DNA of 29,902 nucleotides from Prevotella sp. UBA1378 (GCA_002305505.1 DBRC01000049.1:24321-54222), one strand, 5' to 3'; shown: positions 8,391 through 16,193, counted from the stretch's first letter. A program made the numbers and translations. The notes: generated by a model not told the origin, from the sequence alone.

Positions 8391-9614
8391 CAAGAGTCGT
8401 TTGGCAAAGTAATATACGGGATACCACACCGAAAGGAATCCCACGGCCACTACGGTAACGAAAATCACGGCGATGTCCTCGGGGTGTACGCTCACGGGGT
8501 AAGCATCTACGACGAACGAGCCGCTTGAGCGCCCCAGCGCCACGATGCCGTAAGCCTGCTGCAGCCAGCAGAGCAGCAGCCCCAGCAGTATGCCTGCGAC
8601 GGCACCGATAACGGAAATCATGCGCCCCTCGAAGAGGAAGATATGCACAATCTGCTTGTCGGAAGCCCCGAGGTTGCGCAGCGTCACCACGTCGTTCTTC
8701 TTGTCGATGATCAGCATCGACAGCGAGCCTATGATGTTGAAGCAAGCCACCACCAGGATAAACGTCAGGAAGATATACGCTATCAGCTTCTCTATCTTCA
8801 TGATCTTAAACGTGTCGTCCTGTTGCTCGTAGCGGTCTTTCACCACGAACCTGCCGCCAGCCTTCCGCTTTATCTCCTCCTTTACCGCCTCGAAGTTGCT
8901 GCCCGGCTTCAGGCGCAGCTCCAGCGACGACACCATCCCCTGCTGCTCGAAGATGGTACGCGCAAAGGCTATGCTTGTGATGATGTAGTTCTTGTCGTAC
9001 TTCGCCTGCTTTACAGCGAAGAGCACTCCCGGCGAGTACAGCTCGTCTTCCACGAACCCGTCGGCAGGGTTGGCCATGTTCAGCTGCCCTTCCCGTCGCG
9101 GTGCATAGATCTTCATGGGGTTCTGGAAGTAATACCCCGTGCCGAGCATTTCGGCCAGCCGTATGCCCGGTATACCGTAGCTAAGGTCGGCGGCATGCAG
9201 CCCGTATTCACCCTCCCCCACGAGGATATCCCTGATACGCGTCAGCCGGTCGAAGTTGTCGTCCACCCCTTTCACCGTCACCATCGCCTGCCTGCCGTTG
9301 TATACGGCCAGCGCCTGGTCTTCCACACACTCGGTTGCCACCTCTATCTGCGGCAGCTGCCTTATCTCCGTCAGCACGGGGTCGTCAGCCGCCGCGGTCT
9401 TTCCCTTGGCGGGCGTCACCTTCAGCTGCGGGTCGAACGATGTAAAGAACGAAGCCACCAAGTCGTGGAACCCGTTGAACACGCTCAGCGTAACGACCAG
9501 TGCCATCGTAGCCACGGCCACGCCCACCACCGAGATGCCGCTGATGACATTGATGGCGTGCGTGCTTTTCTTTGAAAACAAGTATCTGCGGGCGATGTAG
9601 AACGGGAAACTCAT
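8385..9614 (-). CDS. FtsX/LolC-LolE-type ABC transporter permease
   Basis: A 409-residue inner-membrane permease of the MacB/FtsX/LolCDE superfamily, probably working in lipoprotein release. One membrane segment lies near residues 22-45 (VISGISVVGVAVATMALVVT). A large periplasmic domain follows, then three C-terminal segments, including YIFLTFILVVACFNIIGSLS. The usual motif ILRNLGAS appears as VTLRNLGASDKQI. No ATPase gene lies beside it, which is common for this family in Bacteroidota. The start is set at the ATG complementary to 9612-9614, where the typical IARRYLFSKKSTHAIN N-terminus begins; a longer in-frame reading overlaps rbfA and is not credible. It starts five bases after the rbfA stop. 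Confidence 0.88.
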   Translation of the reverse strand: MSFPFYIARRYLFSKKSTHAINVISGISVVGVAVATMALVVTLSVFNGFHDLVASFFTSFDPQLKVTPAKGKTAAADDPVLTEIRQLPQIEVATECVEDQALAVYNGRQAMVTVKGVDDNFDRLTRIRDILVGEGEYGLHAADLSYGIPGIRLAEMLGTGYYFQNPMKIYAPRREGQLNMANPADGFVEDELYSPGVLFAVKQAKYDKNYIITSIAFARTIFEQQGMVSSLELRLKPGSNFEAVKEEIKRKAGGRFVVKDRYEQQDDTFKIMKIEKLIAYIFLTFILVVACFNIIGSLSMLIIDKKNDVVTLRNLGASDKQIVHIFLFEGRMISVIGAVAGILLGLLLCWLQQAYGIVALGRSSGSFVVDAYPVSVHPEDIAVIFVTVVAVGFLSVWYPVYYFAKRLLA

Positions 9615-9619
9615 CGAGC

Positions 9620-9955
9620 CTAACCCTTTAGCAGTTCGTCGATATGCTCGATATAGTCGAGCGAGTCGTCGATGAAGAAGCGCAGTTCGGGGATGATGCG
9701 CAACTGGTGCCTCACGCGCTGCCCGAGGTCGTAGCGTATGGTTTTCTCGTTCGCACGGATGTTCTTCAGTATCTCCTCGCCCTTTTCGCTCGGGAAGATA
9801 CTTAGGTAAGCAGTGCAGATGCTCAGGTCGGGCGAGATGCGCACACGCGTTACGCTGACCATGATGCCGTGCATTGTCCGTGTCTGTTCCTGGAATATCA
9901 CGCTCAGCTCCTTTTGCAGCAGTCGTGCTATCTTGTTTTGTCTTGTTTCCTGCAT
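9620..9955 (-). CDS. rbfA: 30S ribosome-binding factor A
   Basis: A 111-residue KH-fold protein that binds 16S rRNA and helps mature the small ribosomal subunit. The family features RQNKIARLLQKELSVIFQ, VTRVRISPDLSICTAYLSIFP and the closing LRIIPELRFFIDDSLDYIEHIDELL are all present, at the usual length. It is the first gene of a two-gene minus-strand unit with the permease; the promoter is at 9978-10008. Confidence 0.93.
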   Translation of the reverse strand: MQETRQNKIARLLQKELSVIFQEQTRTMHGIMVSVTRVRISPDLSICTAYLSIFPSEKGEEILKNIRANEKTIRYDLGQRVRHQLRIIPELRFFIDDSLDYIEHIDELLKG

Positions 9956-9977
9956 ATACTTCTACTGTTTGGTTTTG

Positions 9978-10008
9978 CAAAGGTACTGCAATTTTTCGAT
10001 TCGGCGAA
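9978..10008 (-). promoter_or_regulatory. Promoter for rbfA and the permease
   Basis: On the minus strand TACCTTTG (complement of 9978-9985) is a full match to the -7 consensus TAnnTTTG. TTCG, a one-base variant of TTTG, lies 19 bases upstream (10005-10008). The rbfA start codon is about 22 bases downstream. Confidence 0.6.
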
Positions 10009-10041
10009 GAAAATAACAGTACATTTCCTTTTCATCCCTTG

Positions 10042-10671
10042 TCATTCTTTCTTCCTTATCAGCGTCAGCCCGTCGCGCAAGGGCAGGATGACCCGCTCCA
10101 CGCGCGGGTCTTTGGCGATGTATGCGTTAAAGCTGTCGATGCCGCGCGTCTGCCCGTCGCGGTCGTAGGCATGGTCCACTACGTGCCCGTCCCACAGCGT
10201 GTTATCGGCAAGGATGAATCCCCCCGGCTTCAGTATGCCCATCACCATCTCGTATGTCTCGCGGTAGGTGCGCTTGTCGCCGTCGATGAATGCCATGTCG
10301 AACAGGATGCCCAGCTTTGGCGCCTCGGTGATGGCATCGCCGATGATGAACTCTATCTTCCCGGCCACGGGCGAGCCCTCGATCCACGGCCGCGTAAAAT
10401 CCTCCTGCTCGTCGTTGATTTCATAGGTATACACCTTCCCCCCGTCGCCGAGCCCCTCGGCCATGCAGATGGCGCTGTATCCGCTGAACGTGCCAACCTC
10501 GAGTATATTCTCCGGGCGTATCATGTGCACGAGCATTTTGAGCAGCCGCCCTTGCAGATGGCCGCTGGCCATGCGCCCGTGCAGCAACCGGATGTTGGTG
10601 GCGCGGTAAAGGCGGTAGAGGTAGTCACCCTCGGGGTCGATGTGCTGCAGGATATAGTCGTCGAGCGTCAT
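10042..10671 (-). CDS. SAM-dependent O-methyltransferase (catechol/caffeoyl-CoA type)
   Basis: A 209-residue class I methyltransferase of methyltransferase family 3. The SAM-binding loop ILEVGTFSGYSAICMAEGL is near residues 60-78. FIDGDKRTYRETYEMV carries the metal-binding Asp, and GGFILADNTLWDG carries the second metal site (DN). Its ATG overlaps the aroQ stop as ATGA, so the two genes are translationally coupled; a longer in-frame reading through aroQ is rejected. The substrate cannot be told from sequence; a small hydroxylated aromatic is usual for the family. Confidence 0.87.
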   Translation of the reverse strand: MTLDDYILQHIDPEGDYLYRLYRATNIRLLHGRMASGHLQGRLLKMLVHMIRPENILEVGTFSGYSAICMAEGLGDGGKVYTYEINDEQEDFTRPWIEGSPVAGKIEFIIGDAITEAPKLGILFDMAFIDGDKRTYRETYEMVMGILKPGGFILADNTLWDGHVVDHAYDRDGQTRGIDSFNAYIAKDPRVERVILPLRDGLTLIRKKE

Positions 10672-11108
10672 CCGCGTGCCTGTTGCTGTTCCTGCGCTGC
10701 CAGTGCCTCTATGGCCAGCCGGTAGCTGTCGAGCCCGAATCCGCAGATTACGCCGGCGCAAGCGCAGCTTATCATCGACTGGTGGCGGAAAGCCTCGCGC
10801 TTGTGCACATTGGATATGTGCACCTCTACTACGGGGCATTCCAGCGAGCGGATACAGTCGTGCAGCGCTATGCTGGTATGGGTATATGCACCGGCGTTGA
10901 GCACAATGCCGTCACAGCCCGGCCCTGCCTCCTGCATTTTGTTTATCAGCTCGCCTTCAATGTTGCTTTGATAGTAGGCTATCTCCATGCCGGGATATTG
11001 CGCGCGCAGTTGCAGCAAGTAATCGCCGAACGGCGTGCTGCCGTAGATGCCCGGCTCGCGTGTGCCGAGCAGGTTCAGGTTGGGGCCGTTAATAATTTGT
11101 ATCTTCAT
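10668..11108 (-). CDS. aroQ: Type II 3-dehydroquinate dehydratase
   Basis: Catalyses dehydration of 3-dehydroquinate in the shikimate pathway. At 146 aa it is the normal size for this dodecameric flavodoxin-like enzyme. It starts with the typical MKIQIINGPNLNLLGTREP. The catalytic Tyr is at about residue 22 (IYGST), the active-site Asn in LNAGAYTHTS (about 71) and the catalytic His in EVHISN (about 97). It is followed without a gap by the O-methyltransferase gene. Confidence 0.95.
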   Translation of the reverse strand: MKIQIINGPNLNLLGTREPGIYGSTPFGDYLLQLRAQYPGMEIAYYQSNIEGELINKMQEAGPGCDGIVLNAGAYTHTSIALHDCIRSLECPVVEVHISNVHKREAFRHQSMISCACAGVICGFGLDSYRLAIEALAAQEQQQARG

Positions 11109-11143
11109 CGTCTGGGTATTTTCTTGTTGTCTTTTTCAAGACA

Positions 11144-11175
11144 CAAAGGTAAGCAAAACCTTTGAATACGGCAAG
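11144..11175 (-). promoter_or_regulatory. Promoter for aroQ and the methyltransferase
   Basis: On the minus strand TACCTTTG (complement of 11144-11151) fits the -7 consensus, with CTTG 20 bases upstream (11172-11175). The aroQ ATG is about 35 bases downstream. Confidence 0.6.
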
Positions 11176-11229
11176 AAATAAGTGTCAAAATGTTGCTCCC
11201 GTGCAAATGTCAGGCAGATGTCAGCATGT

Positions 11230-11264
11230 TTTTTAGCCCGTTTGCCCGCCGGGTGCTATCTTTG
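11230..11264 (+). promoter_or_regulatory. Promoter of the small envelope protein gene
   Basis: TATCTTTG at 11257-11264 is an exact -7 match. The -33 region about 20 bases upstream is only a T-rich TTTTAG. The ATG of the next gene is 27 bases downstream. Confidence 0.5.
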
Positions 11265-11291
11265 TGGTTGAAATAATTCATTCTGCCAGCT

Positions 11292-11834
11292 ATGCGCAAC
11301 CTTGTACTTATCTTCTTTTTCCTTGTGCTCGGCGCCGCTGCCTACGACCATTATTGCCAGCTCACACACCAGCCCCCGCTGGAGCAGATGCTGCAAGAGG
11401 CTATCGAAAGCGCCCGCCTGTCGGTCTACCGCAATGCCGACTACGGCTTCAAGGCAGAGTATCCCGAGTTCTTCTGCAGCGAGAGCGATGCCGAGGGAAG
11501 CTTTACCGGCCGCGCCCGGTTCAGCTATTGGAACAGCATGGTGCACGTAAACCTCGAGACAAGCGTGCGCCGCAACGGGCGTGCGCTCAACGTGCGCGAC
11601 AGCATGCACTTCATTGCCGCCTCTACCCATGCCGCCACGCAGCGTATGGGCACCAACTGGTTCGTCGTTGCCGGCCCGCTTTACGAGGACGGCGTGCCCG
11701 TAGAGGGCTACAGCTTTTACGACAAGTATGTCTGCGTGGGCAAGCTGTGGTTTGTCTATTCGCTTACCTATCCCGATGCCTGTCGCGCATCGCTTGCCCG
11801 TCTTTTCCGCTTGGTCGACCGTTTCAGTGTGTAG
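11292..11834 (+). CDS. Hypothetical secreted or membrane-anchored protein
   Basis: I do not recognise this 180-residue protein. It begins with a hydrophobic segment (LVLIFFFLVLGAAAY) that could be a signal peptide or a membrane anchor. The rest is a mixed alpha/beta domain with DYGFKAEYPEFF, SVRRNGRALNVRDSMHF and GPLYEDGVPVEGYSFYDKY. The pattern (short anchor, then a domain holding a Phe/Tyr-rich YPEFF and a repeated-strand core) recalls small Bacteroidota envelope proteins. It stands alone between the divergent aroQ and convergent xerD units, with its own -7 box at 11257-11264. Confidence 0.75.
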   Translation: MRNLVLIFFFLVLGAAAYDHYCQLTHQPPLEQMLQEAIESARLSVYRNADYGFKAEYPEFFCSESDAEGSFTGRARFSYWNSMVHVNLETSVRRNGRALNVRDSMHFIAASTHAATQRMGTNWFVVAGPLYEDGVPVEGYSFYDKYVCVGKLWFVYSLTYPDACRASLARLFRLVDRFSV

Positions 11835-11880
11835 CAGCATCGCCTTTGGAACACGAAGGATTTACCCCCGTTTTGATTTT

Positions 11881-11934
11881 TGGCCAGAAATCTCAGAAAA
11901 ATGGCCAAAAATCTCAGAAAAATGGCCAAAAATC
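11881..11934 (+). repeat. 21-base tandem repeat containing TGGCCA
   Basis: Two full copies and one partial copy of a 21-base unit begin at 11881, 11902 and 11923. Each starts with TGGCCA and continues into AAATCTCAGAAAAA. The two full copies differ by one base. The repeat lies in the non-coding gap between the small envelope gene and the end of xerD. The period is a multiple of three and all frames stay open across it, but I see no start that would make it a gene. Confidence 0.85.
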
Positions 11935-12076
11935 ATTTTAGATACTTTCGCTTATGCCGCCGCTTACAATGCTAACTCCTCGCGACGGCCATCGCACTAA
12001 AAAGAAATAAATCTTTTTGTCCAGTTATTCATCTGCCATCTAAAACGGATGCGCTGCTTGCACCTGAAGCCCCAGA

Positions 12077-13009
12077 TTAGCGGTTCCGGGCTGCGTGGCG
12101 GATATTCCGCGGATGATGCTCCAATATCTCGCGTTTCAGTGTAGACATGTCGAGGTGCATGTAGATTTCGGTAGTACCGATGGTTTCATGCCCCAGCATG
12201 GCCTGGATGGCGCGCAGGTCGGCACCGCCCTCGAGCAGGCAGGTGGCAAAGGAGTGGCGCAGCGTGTGGGGCGATATCGTCTTCTGTATGCCGGCGGCTA
12301 CGGCCTGCCGCTTGATCATGATGAGAATCATCGTCCGCGTGAGATGCGCCCCGCGCCGGTTCAGGAACACATAGTCTTCCTCGCCGGCTTTTATCTTCAT
12401 GCGGCTACGGTCGTCGAACCAGAAACCGAGTTCGCGGATGGCCCGCGGCGATATAGGCACCAGCCGTTCCTTCGCCCCCTTACCGAACACGCGCACAAAC
12501 TGCTCGTTGAGGTATAGGTTGGAGAGCTTTAGGTTTACCAGTTCGCTGACGCGCAACCCGCACGAGAAGAGCACCTCGATGATGGCGCGGTTGCGGTGTC
12601 CCTCCCATTTCGACAGGTCTATCGAGGCCTCCAGCCTGTCCACCTCATCGGTCGACAGCACCTCGGGCAGATGCTCGCCTGTTTGTGGCGACTCCAGCAG
12701 TTCGGTGGGATCGTCGTCCACGTAGCCGTCGGCTTGCAGATAGCGGTAGAAGGCGCGTATGCCGCTCAGTATGCGGCACTGCGACCGCGGGTGTATGCCC
12801 AGGTCGTGGAGCGAGGCGGCAAACTGCTGCAGGTCGGGCAGTTTCGCGTCGCATACGTATAGGTTTTCGCCCTGCAGGTAGCTGAGCAGTTTTTGCAGGT
12901 CGCGCATATAGGCTTCTACGGTGTTGGCGGAGAAGTTGCGTTCCAGCTTCAGATAGCGCTGATAGTTGCGCACGATGCCGGCTGCTGATGTATCTTTTAT
13001 TGGTGGCAT
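12077..13009 (-). CDS. xerD: Tyrosine recombinase XerD (or XerC)
   Basis: A 310-residue site-specific recombinase that resolves chromosome dimers at dif. An N-terminal SAM-like core-binding domain (IVRNYQRYLKLERNFSANTVEAYMRDL) is followed by the catalytic domain. The full catalytic set is visible: Arg153 in CGLRVSEL, Lys177 in GKGAKERLVP, His248/Arg251 in SPHTLRHSFA, His274 in MLGHETIGTT and Tyr283 in EIYMHLD. The start is set at the ATG complementary to 13007-13009; the frame is open for 77 more codons upstream, but that stretch is transposase remnant DNA. Its promoter is at 13018-13048. This is a chromosomal housekeeping gene, not the element's integrase. Confidence 0.9.
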   Translation of the reverse strand: MPPIKDTSAAGIVRNYQRYLKLERNFSANTVEAYMRDLQKLLSYLQGENLYVCDAKLPDLQQFAASLHDLGIHPRSQCRILSGIRAFYRYLQADGYVDDDPTELLESPQTGEHLPEVLSTDEVDRLEASIDLSKWEGHRNRAIIEVLFSCGLRVSELVNLKLSNLYLNEQFVRVFGKGAKERLVPISPRAIRELGFWFDDRSRMKIKAGEEDYVFLNRRGAHLTRTMILIMIKRQAVAAGIQKTISPHTLRHSFATCLLEGGADLRAIQAMLGHETIGTTEIYMHLDMSTLKREILEHHPRNIRHAARNR

Positions 13010-13017
13010 AACGATGA

Positions 13018-13048
13018 CAAAGATAGGTAATATCAAGAAGACGGCAAA
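13018..13048 (-). promoter_or_regulatory. Consensus promoter placed almost on the xerD start codon
   Basis: On the minus strand TTTG (complement of 13045-13048), a 19-base spacer and TATCTTTG (complement of 13018-13025) form a full Bacteroides promoter. The -7 box ends only eight bases before the xerD ATG, so the transcript would have almost no leader, or the true start codon is further inside. Confidence 0.65.
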
Positions 13049-13171
13049 ATATTTTTGCTTTTTTAAATTGGGGATAATAGGGCTGACGGGCTGTTCGTCA
13101 GGCTTTTCAACGATGGTGTACAATTGGTTACCGGCCTGAGGTGCAACATGAAGAACAAACGGTTCTTCCGA

Positions 13172-13298
13172 TTTTTTAGTTGGTTTTAGCGTATATTTTG
13201 CCATCATTGCATCAAAAAACTTGCAGAAGTCATCTGCCATACAAAATATTTCCGGAGTTTCCTTGAACGAAGTGAAAAACTTTGTCCTCGGTGAACAT
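13172..13298 (-). pseudogene. N-terminal remnant of an IS982-like transposase
   Basis: The minus strand from 13298 begins MFTEDKVF. After a one-base frame change near a T5 run it continues PEIFCMADDFCKFFDAMMAKYTLKPT. From memory this resembles the N-terminus of IS982-family transposases of Bacteroides (the pattern MFTEDKVTEIF..ADDFCKFFDAMM). Similarity stops after TLKPT and the frame then runs without recognisable sequence into xerD. No catalytic part or intact inverted repeat is seen, so this is a decayed insertion-sequence fragment. Confidence 0.5.
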
Positions 13299-13466
13299 AG
13301 CGATTATTGTTTGTAATTCTTTGATTTTAGCAGTGTAACTAATCACTGAAAATGAAGAAATATCGAAGCTGATGTAAACTAACTGATAATGAGTATGAGA
13401 CGGGGTGATTTGCATACTACTGCTCTATTTGTAAAGGGCAGAAATATGCAGATTTAGGCAGAAGTT

Positions 13467-13611
13467 CAGTTACCAGAGTGTTACCTTGTTTTGATGTAGG
13501 TAACGATGGTGCAGTATTAGGTAACTGAATTATTTTCGCTCGTGTGGCTGTTGCTTTGGTCGGCAGTTTTCTGCATAAATGAGGAACGCTTTAATTCGGG
13601 TAACTTTACCC
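13467..13611 (+). repeat. GTTACC/GGTAAC repeats in front of the integrase
   Basis: GTTACC occurs at 13469 and 13480 (11 bases apart). The inverse GGTAAC occurs at 13499 and 13520 (21 bases apart) and again at 13599. The outer pair extends to CAGTTACC/GGTAACTG. GGGTAA-CT-TTACCC at 13598-13611 is a tight dyad 17 bases before the integrase ATG. Spacings near one and two helical turns suggest a protein-binding array: integrase arm sites, excisionase sites or an operator. Confidence 0.5.
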
Positions 13612-13627
13612 ACAAATATTAAAGCGT

Positions 13628-14758
13628 ATGGAAAAAGAAAAGATGAAAGTGTTGCTCTACCTTAAAAAGAGTGGTTTGGACAAGTCGGGGAAAGCTCCGA
13701 TTATGGGGCGTATTACCATTGGACGCTCCATTGCCCAGTTTAGTTGTAAACTCTCCTGCAATCCCGGCTTATGGAATTCACGTGAGAGCAGGATGGACGG
13801 CAAAAGCCGTGAGGCGGTGGAGATTAACGGAAGGTTGGAGAACTTGTTGCTTTCCATTCAATCTACCTATCAGTCGCTAATTGCCAAAGGACAGCCATTT
13901 GATGCAACTGATGTAAAGGAACAGTTTCAAGGCAGCGTACAGGCAAGATGTATGCTCATCGAAAGGTTGGATATGCTCATCAAGGAGAAAGAAAGCCATA
14001 TCGGTATAGACATCAAGGAAGAGTCTATGTCTGCCTATCATTCCACTCGGAAACGATTGCAGGAGTTCATTCAGAGGAAGTATCATGTTTCGGACTTGGT
14101 TTTCTCGCAGCTGACAGAAAACTTTATCTACGAATTACAAGCATTTTGTCTTGGCGAACTCGGTCATCAGCAAAGCACATTTTTCAGAGTTGCAGCAGAT
14201 TTGAAGACCGTCTGCAGGTTGGCTTATCGTGAGGGGTTGGCTGATACGCTTCTGTTTGATAAAGTACATATAGAACGAGGAGACAAGAAAGCACCTAAAG
14301 CTCTTGACAAAGAAGCATTGGACAAGTTGAAGGCACTCTGCTTTGATGAATTGGAAAAAGAAATGGGAACTGCTCGTGATGTGTTTCTCTTCGCCTGTTA
14401 TACCGGTGCAGCCTATTGTGATTTGATGGAACTAAGCAAAAAGCATCTTGTCCATGATGATGCAGGCAGTTTGTGGTTGAAGTTCAACCGACAGAAGACG
14501 GGTGTGCTTTGTCGTATCAAGTTGTTGCCGGAAGCAGTTCGATTAATTGAGAAAATGCACAGCGATGAAAGGGAAACACTGATCCCCCATATCAAATATC
14601 CCACTTATCAGTCCTGTCTTAAAGCCTTGCGATTACGGGCAGGTATTTCTTTTCCATTTACATCGCATACTGCAAGGCATACTTCGCATGCCTCTACAAA
14701 TTCACTCGCAACTAATTATATATCAGCACAATTCAGAATAACACAAATTTGTAACTAA
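13628..14758 (+). pseudogene. Tyrosine integrase of a conjugative/mobilizable element, C-terminus lost
   Basis: A 376-residue phage-integrase-type recombinase of the Bacteroidota CTn kind. An N-terminal arm-binding domain (KVLLYLKKSGLDKSGKAPIMGRITI) and core-binding domain (to about residue 220) are intact. The catalytic domain starts with ARDVFLFACYTGAAYCDLMELS and reaches the FNRQKT lysine and HTARHT arginine at residues about 347-352. From about base 14684 the sequence changes to SHASTNSLATNYISAQ and stops. The second His/Trp, the LGH motif and the nucleophilic Tyr are all missing. It should therefore be unable to recombine DNA. The base composition is lower in GC than the core genes to its left. 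Confidence 0.8.
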
Positions 14759-14948
14759 CACAGAGGTAACATATTCATCAAAAATAATTAGTCTGATTTA
14801 TAATTGAACATCTTTCGCAAACTCGTGTCCTTTATCGTTTCATTGGAGATTATTTTTGCCTTCAAAGAAAAAAAACGAGACCAAATCTTCATGTTCTCCA
14901 GCTTCAATTTTTCCAATCCCCTTTTTTGTTGTGCCTATCCCTGCTCAC

Positions 14949-15020
14949 ATATACATGAACAGGTCAATATATATGTCAGTCAGTTCATGTATATATAGTA
15001 CATGACTTCTGACCTGTTTC
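14949..15020. repeat. Dyad repeat, copy 1
   Basis: ATATACATGAAC (14949-14960) is perfectly inverted as GTTCATGTATAT (14983-14994). CAGGTCA (14960-14966) is inverted as TGACCTG (15010-15016). TCATGTA (14985-14991) is inverted as TACATGA (14999-15005) around a seven-base spacer. Bases 14975-15020 recur with changes at 15085-15128. Confidence 0.8.
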
Positions 15021-15070
15021 CTTTTCTGACCGTATTCGGGCTCTTTGTATTCACAGCCCCGTTTCTATAC

Positions 15071-15128
15071 CGGTCAAAATATTAGTCAGTCAGCCCGTGT
15101 ATATATAACACGACTTCTGACTTGTTTC
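15071..15128. repeat. Dyad repeat, copy 2 with compensating changes
   Basis: A diverged direct copy of 14961-15020, about 110 bases downstream. The inner dyad is CGTGT (15096-15100) and ACACG (15108-15112) around a seven-base ATATATA. Relative to copy 1, CATGT became CGTGT and ACATG became ACACG, so the stem is kept although its bases changed. Confidence 0.75.
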
Positions 15129-15266
15129 GTTACAGACCTTTTTTCTTTTTTTTAGAAGGTCTTCTTTTATTATTTGCCGTTTGCTGTGTCTTGATTATCC
15201 GGATGCCTACGGTATTCTTTGCCCCATTTGTATCGGATTCGCTCCCTCATTTACGATTTTCGCGAA

Positions 15267-15473
15267 GGTCTGTTTTCGTGTGCAAAGTTACGGAGCAAAG
15301 ACACTGCACAAGAAGCGTCTTACTATCTTCGGTAAAAATTGACGAAAACTTTCCGCAATCTCAGATTACGGCATTTCATAAAATTTCATCCTTGATTTCT
15401 TGTTTGTCGTCCTTTCATTCTCCGTTCGAAATGGCACATAAAAACAGTCCTTTCTGGCGAAGTCGAAAGACTT
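15267..15473 (+). promoter_or_regulatory. Hairpin element E1 (putative single-strand promoter)
   Basis: Distal arm 15267-15283 (ending TTTTCGTGTGC) pairs with proximal arm 15434-15450 (14 of 17 positions). Next to it the minus strand reads TAACTTTG (complement of 15283-15290), a full -7 box, and CTTG (15309-15312) 18 bases before it. The -7 box faces unpaired bases. Pairing resumes at ACGGAG (15290-15295) with CTCCGT (15420-15425). A small hairpin AAGTC-GAAA-GACTT (15460-15473) and a purine tract precede the ATG at 15521. Confidence 0.75.
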
Positions 15474-15520
15474 TGAATAAGAGGGAATAAAACAAAGTTT
15501 AATAATTAAAATTTACGATT

Positions 15521-16103
15521 ATGCCGAACTGGTGCAGTACAGCGCATGCGATAGAGGGCGACGCAAAAGAAGTAAAAAGCCTCCATGATTTGATGAGTGG
15601 ATTGCAGAAGCAGAAAGAACCATCTGTTCCGAATGGTTTTGGAACAGCATGGCTGGGAAATCTTGTAGATGTTCTTGGAGAGAACTGGGAAAATGTATTT
15701 TGCCGTGGAAACTGGTACGACCTGCAATTTGACGGCAGGGTGCTTACTTTCAATACTGAAACAGCCTGGTCTCCCTGTAATGAGATGTTCGATATGGTAT
15801 GTAAAAAAATACCTGACATTAAGCTATTTCTATAGGTCGGAAGAACCGGGAATGGCATTATATTTTACCAATGACAGAGAGGGCAGATACTTTCAAGACC
15901 GATTTGTTATAGAATTGTGTACCCCCGAAGAAGAATACTATACCGAGTATTTCCCGGATTTACAGAGCATGTATGAGTGGCTGGAGGATATTTGCGATAT
16001 GCAAGTCCAATCAATGCAGGATGTCGATGCGATTGTAAAACAATGGCAAAAAGAATATGCCGATGCCTACTGCTATATCCACGAGTACAAAATTCCTGAT
16101 TGA
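15521..16103 (+). pseudogene. YubB/DUF1281-like protein, frameshifted
   Basis: The first frame (15521-15835, 104 aa) begins MPNWCSTAHAIEGDAKEVKSL, the N-terminal pattern I associate with the YubB/Api92-like ferredoxin-fold family (DUF1281), and stops early. Coding sense continues in the next frame to 16103, with YFYRSEEPGMALYFTNDREGRYF and an acidic helical tail. The shift lies between 15802 and 15835, at the A7 run (15802-15808) or the TTT near 15827. A mutation is more likely than programmed frameshifting, since no slippery-site partner structure is obvious. YubB-type genes are known from F-like plasmid leading regions, which fits the context. Its expression would depend on E1. Confidence 0.6.
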
Positions 16104-16156
16104 CTTTTTTTCAAAGGCATAGATATATGTCTGAAAGTTCCTAATCCGTAATACTG

Positions 16157-16193
16157 AAATCCGTGTCGGCTTGTTGCTGATACGGATTTTTGT
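16157..16193 (+). terminator. Rho-independent terminator
   Basis: AAATCCGT (16157-16164) pairs with ACGGATTT (16182-16189), and the T run continues after the stem. It closes the module of the YubB-like gene. Confidence 0.65.

Larger units (their letters stand above)
14759..15266. other. Non-coding stretch behind the broken integrase
   Basis: I see no credible gene here. The DNA is AT-rich. A GGTAAC at 14765 echoes the motifs upstream of the integrase, and the two dyad repeats at 14960-15128 occupy the middle. Hairpin E1 begins at 15267. Confidence 0.6.

Noticed and set aside
8643..9575. Long plus-strand frame opposite the permease
   Set aside because: Composition (His/Arg/Val-rich, no motifs) is that of an antisense shadow in GC-rich DNA, and the permease on the other strand is clear.
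9615..9980. 122-codon N-terminal extension of the permease frame
   Set aside because: It lies over rbfA in another frame, its sequence is Arg/His-rich shadow translation, and the typical permease N-terminus starts at the ATG at 9614.
10672..10839. 56-codon extension of the O-methyltransferase frame
   Set aside because: It overlaps the conserved end of aroQ; the ATGA overlap at 10668-10671 gives a normal start.
13010..13240. 77-residue N-terminal extension of XerD
   Set aside because: The added sequence contains a transposase-like segment, exceeds the family length, and a consensus promoter stands between it and the proper ATG.
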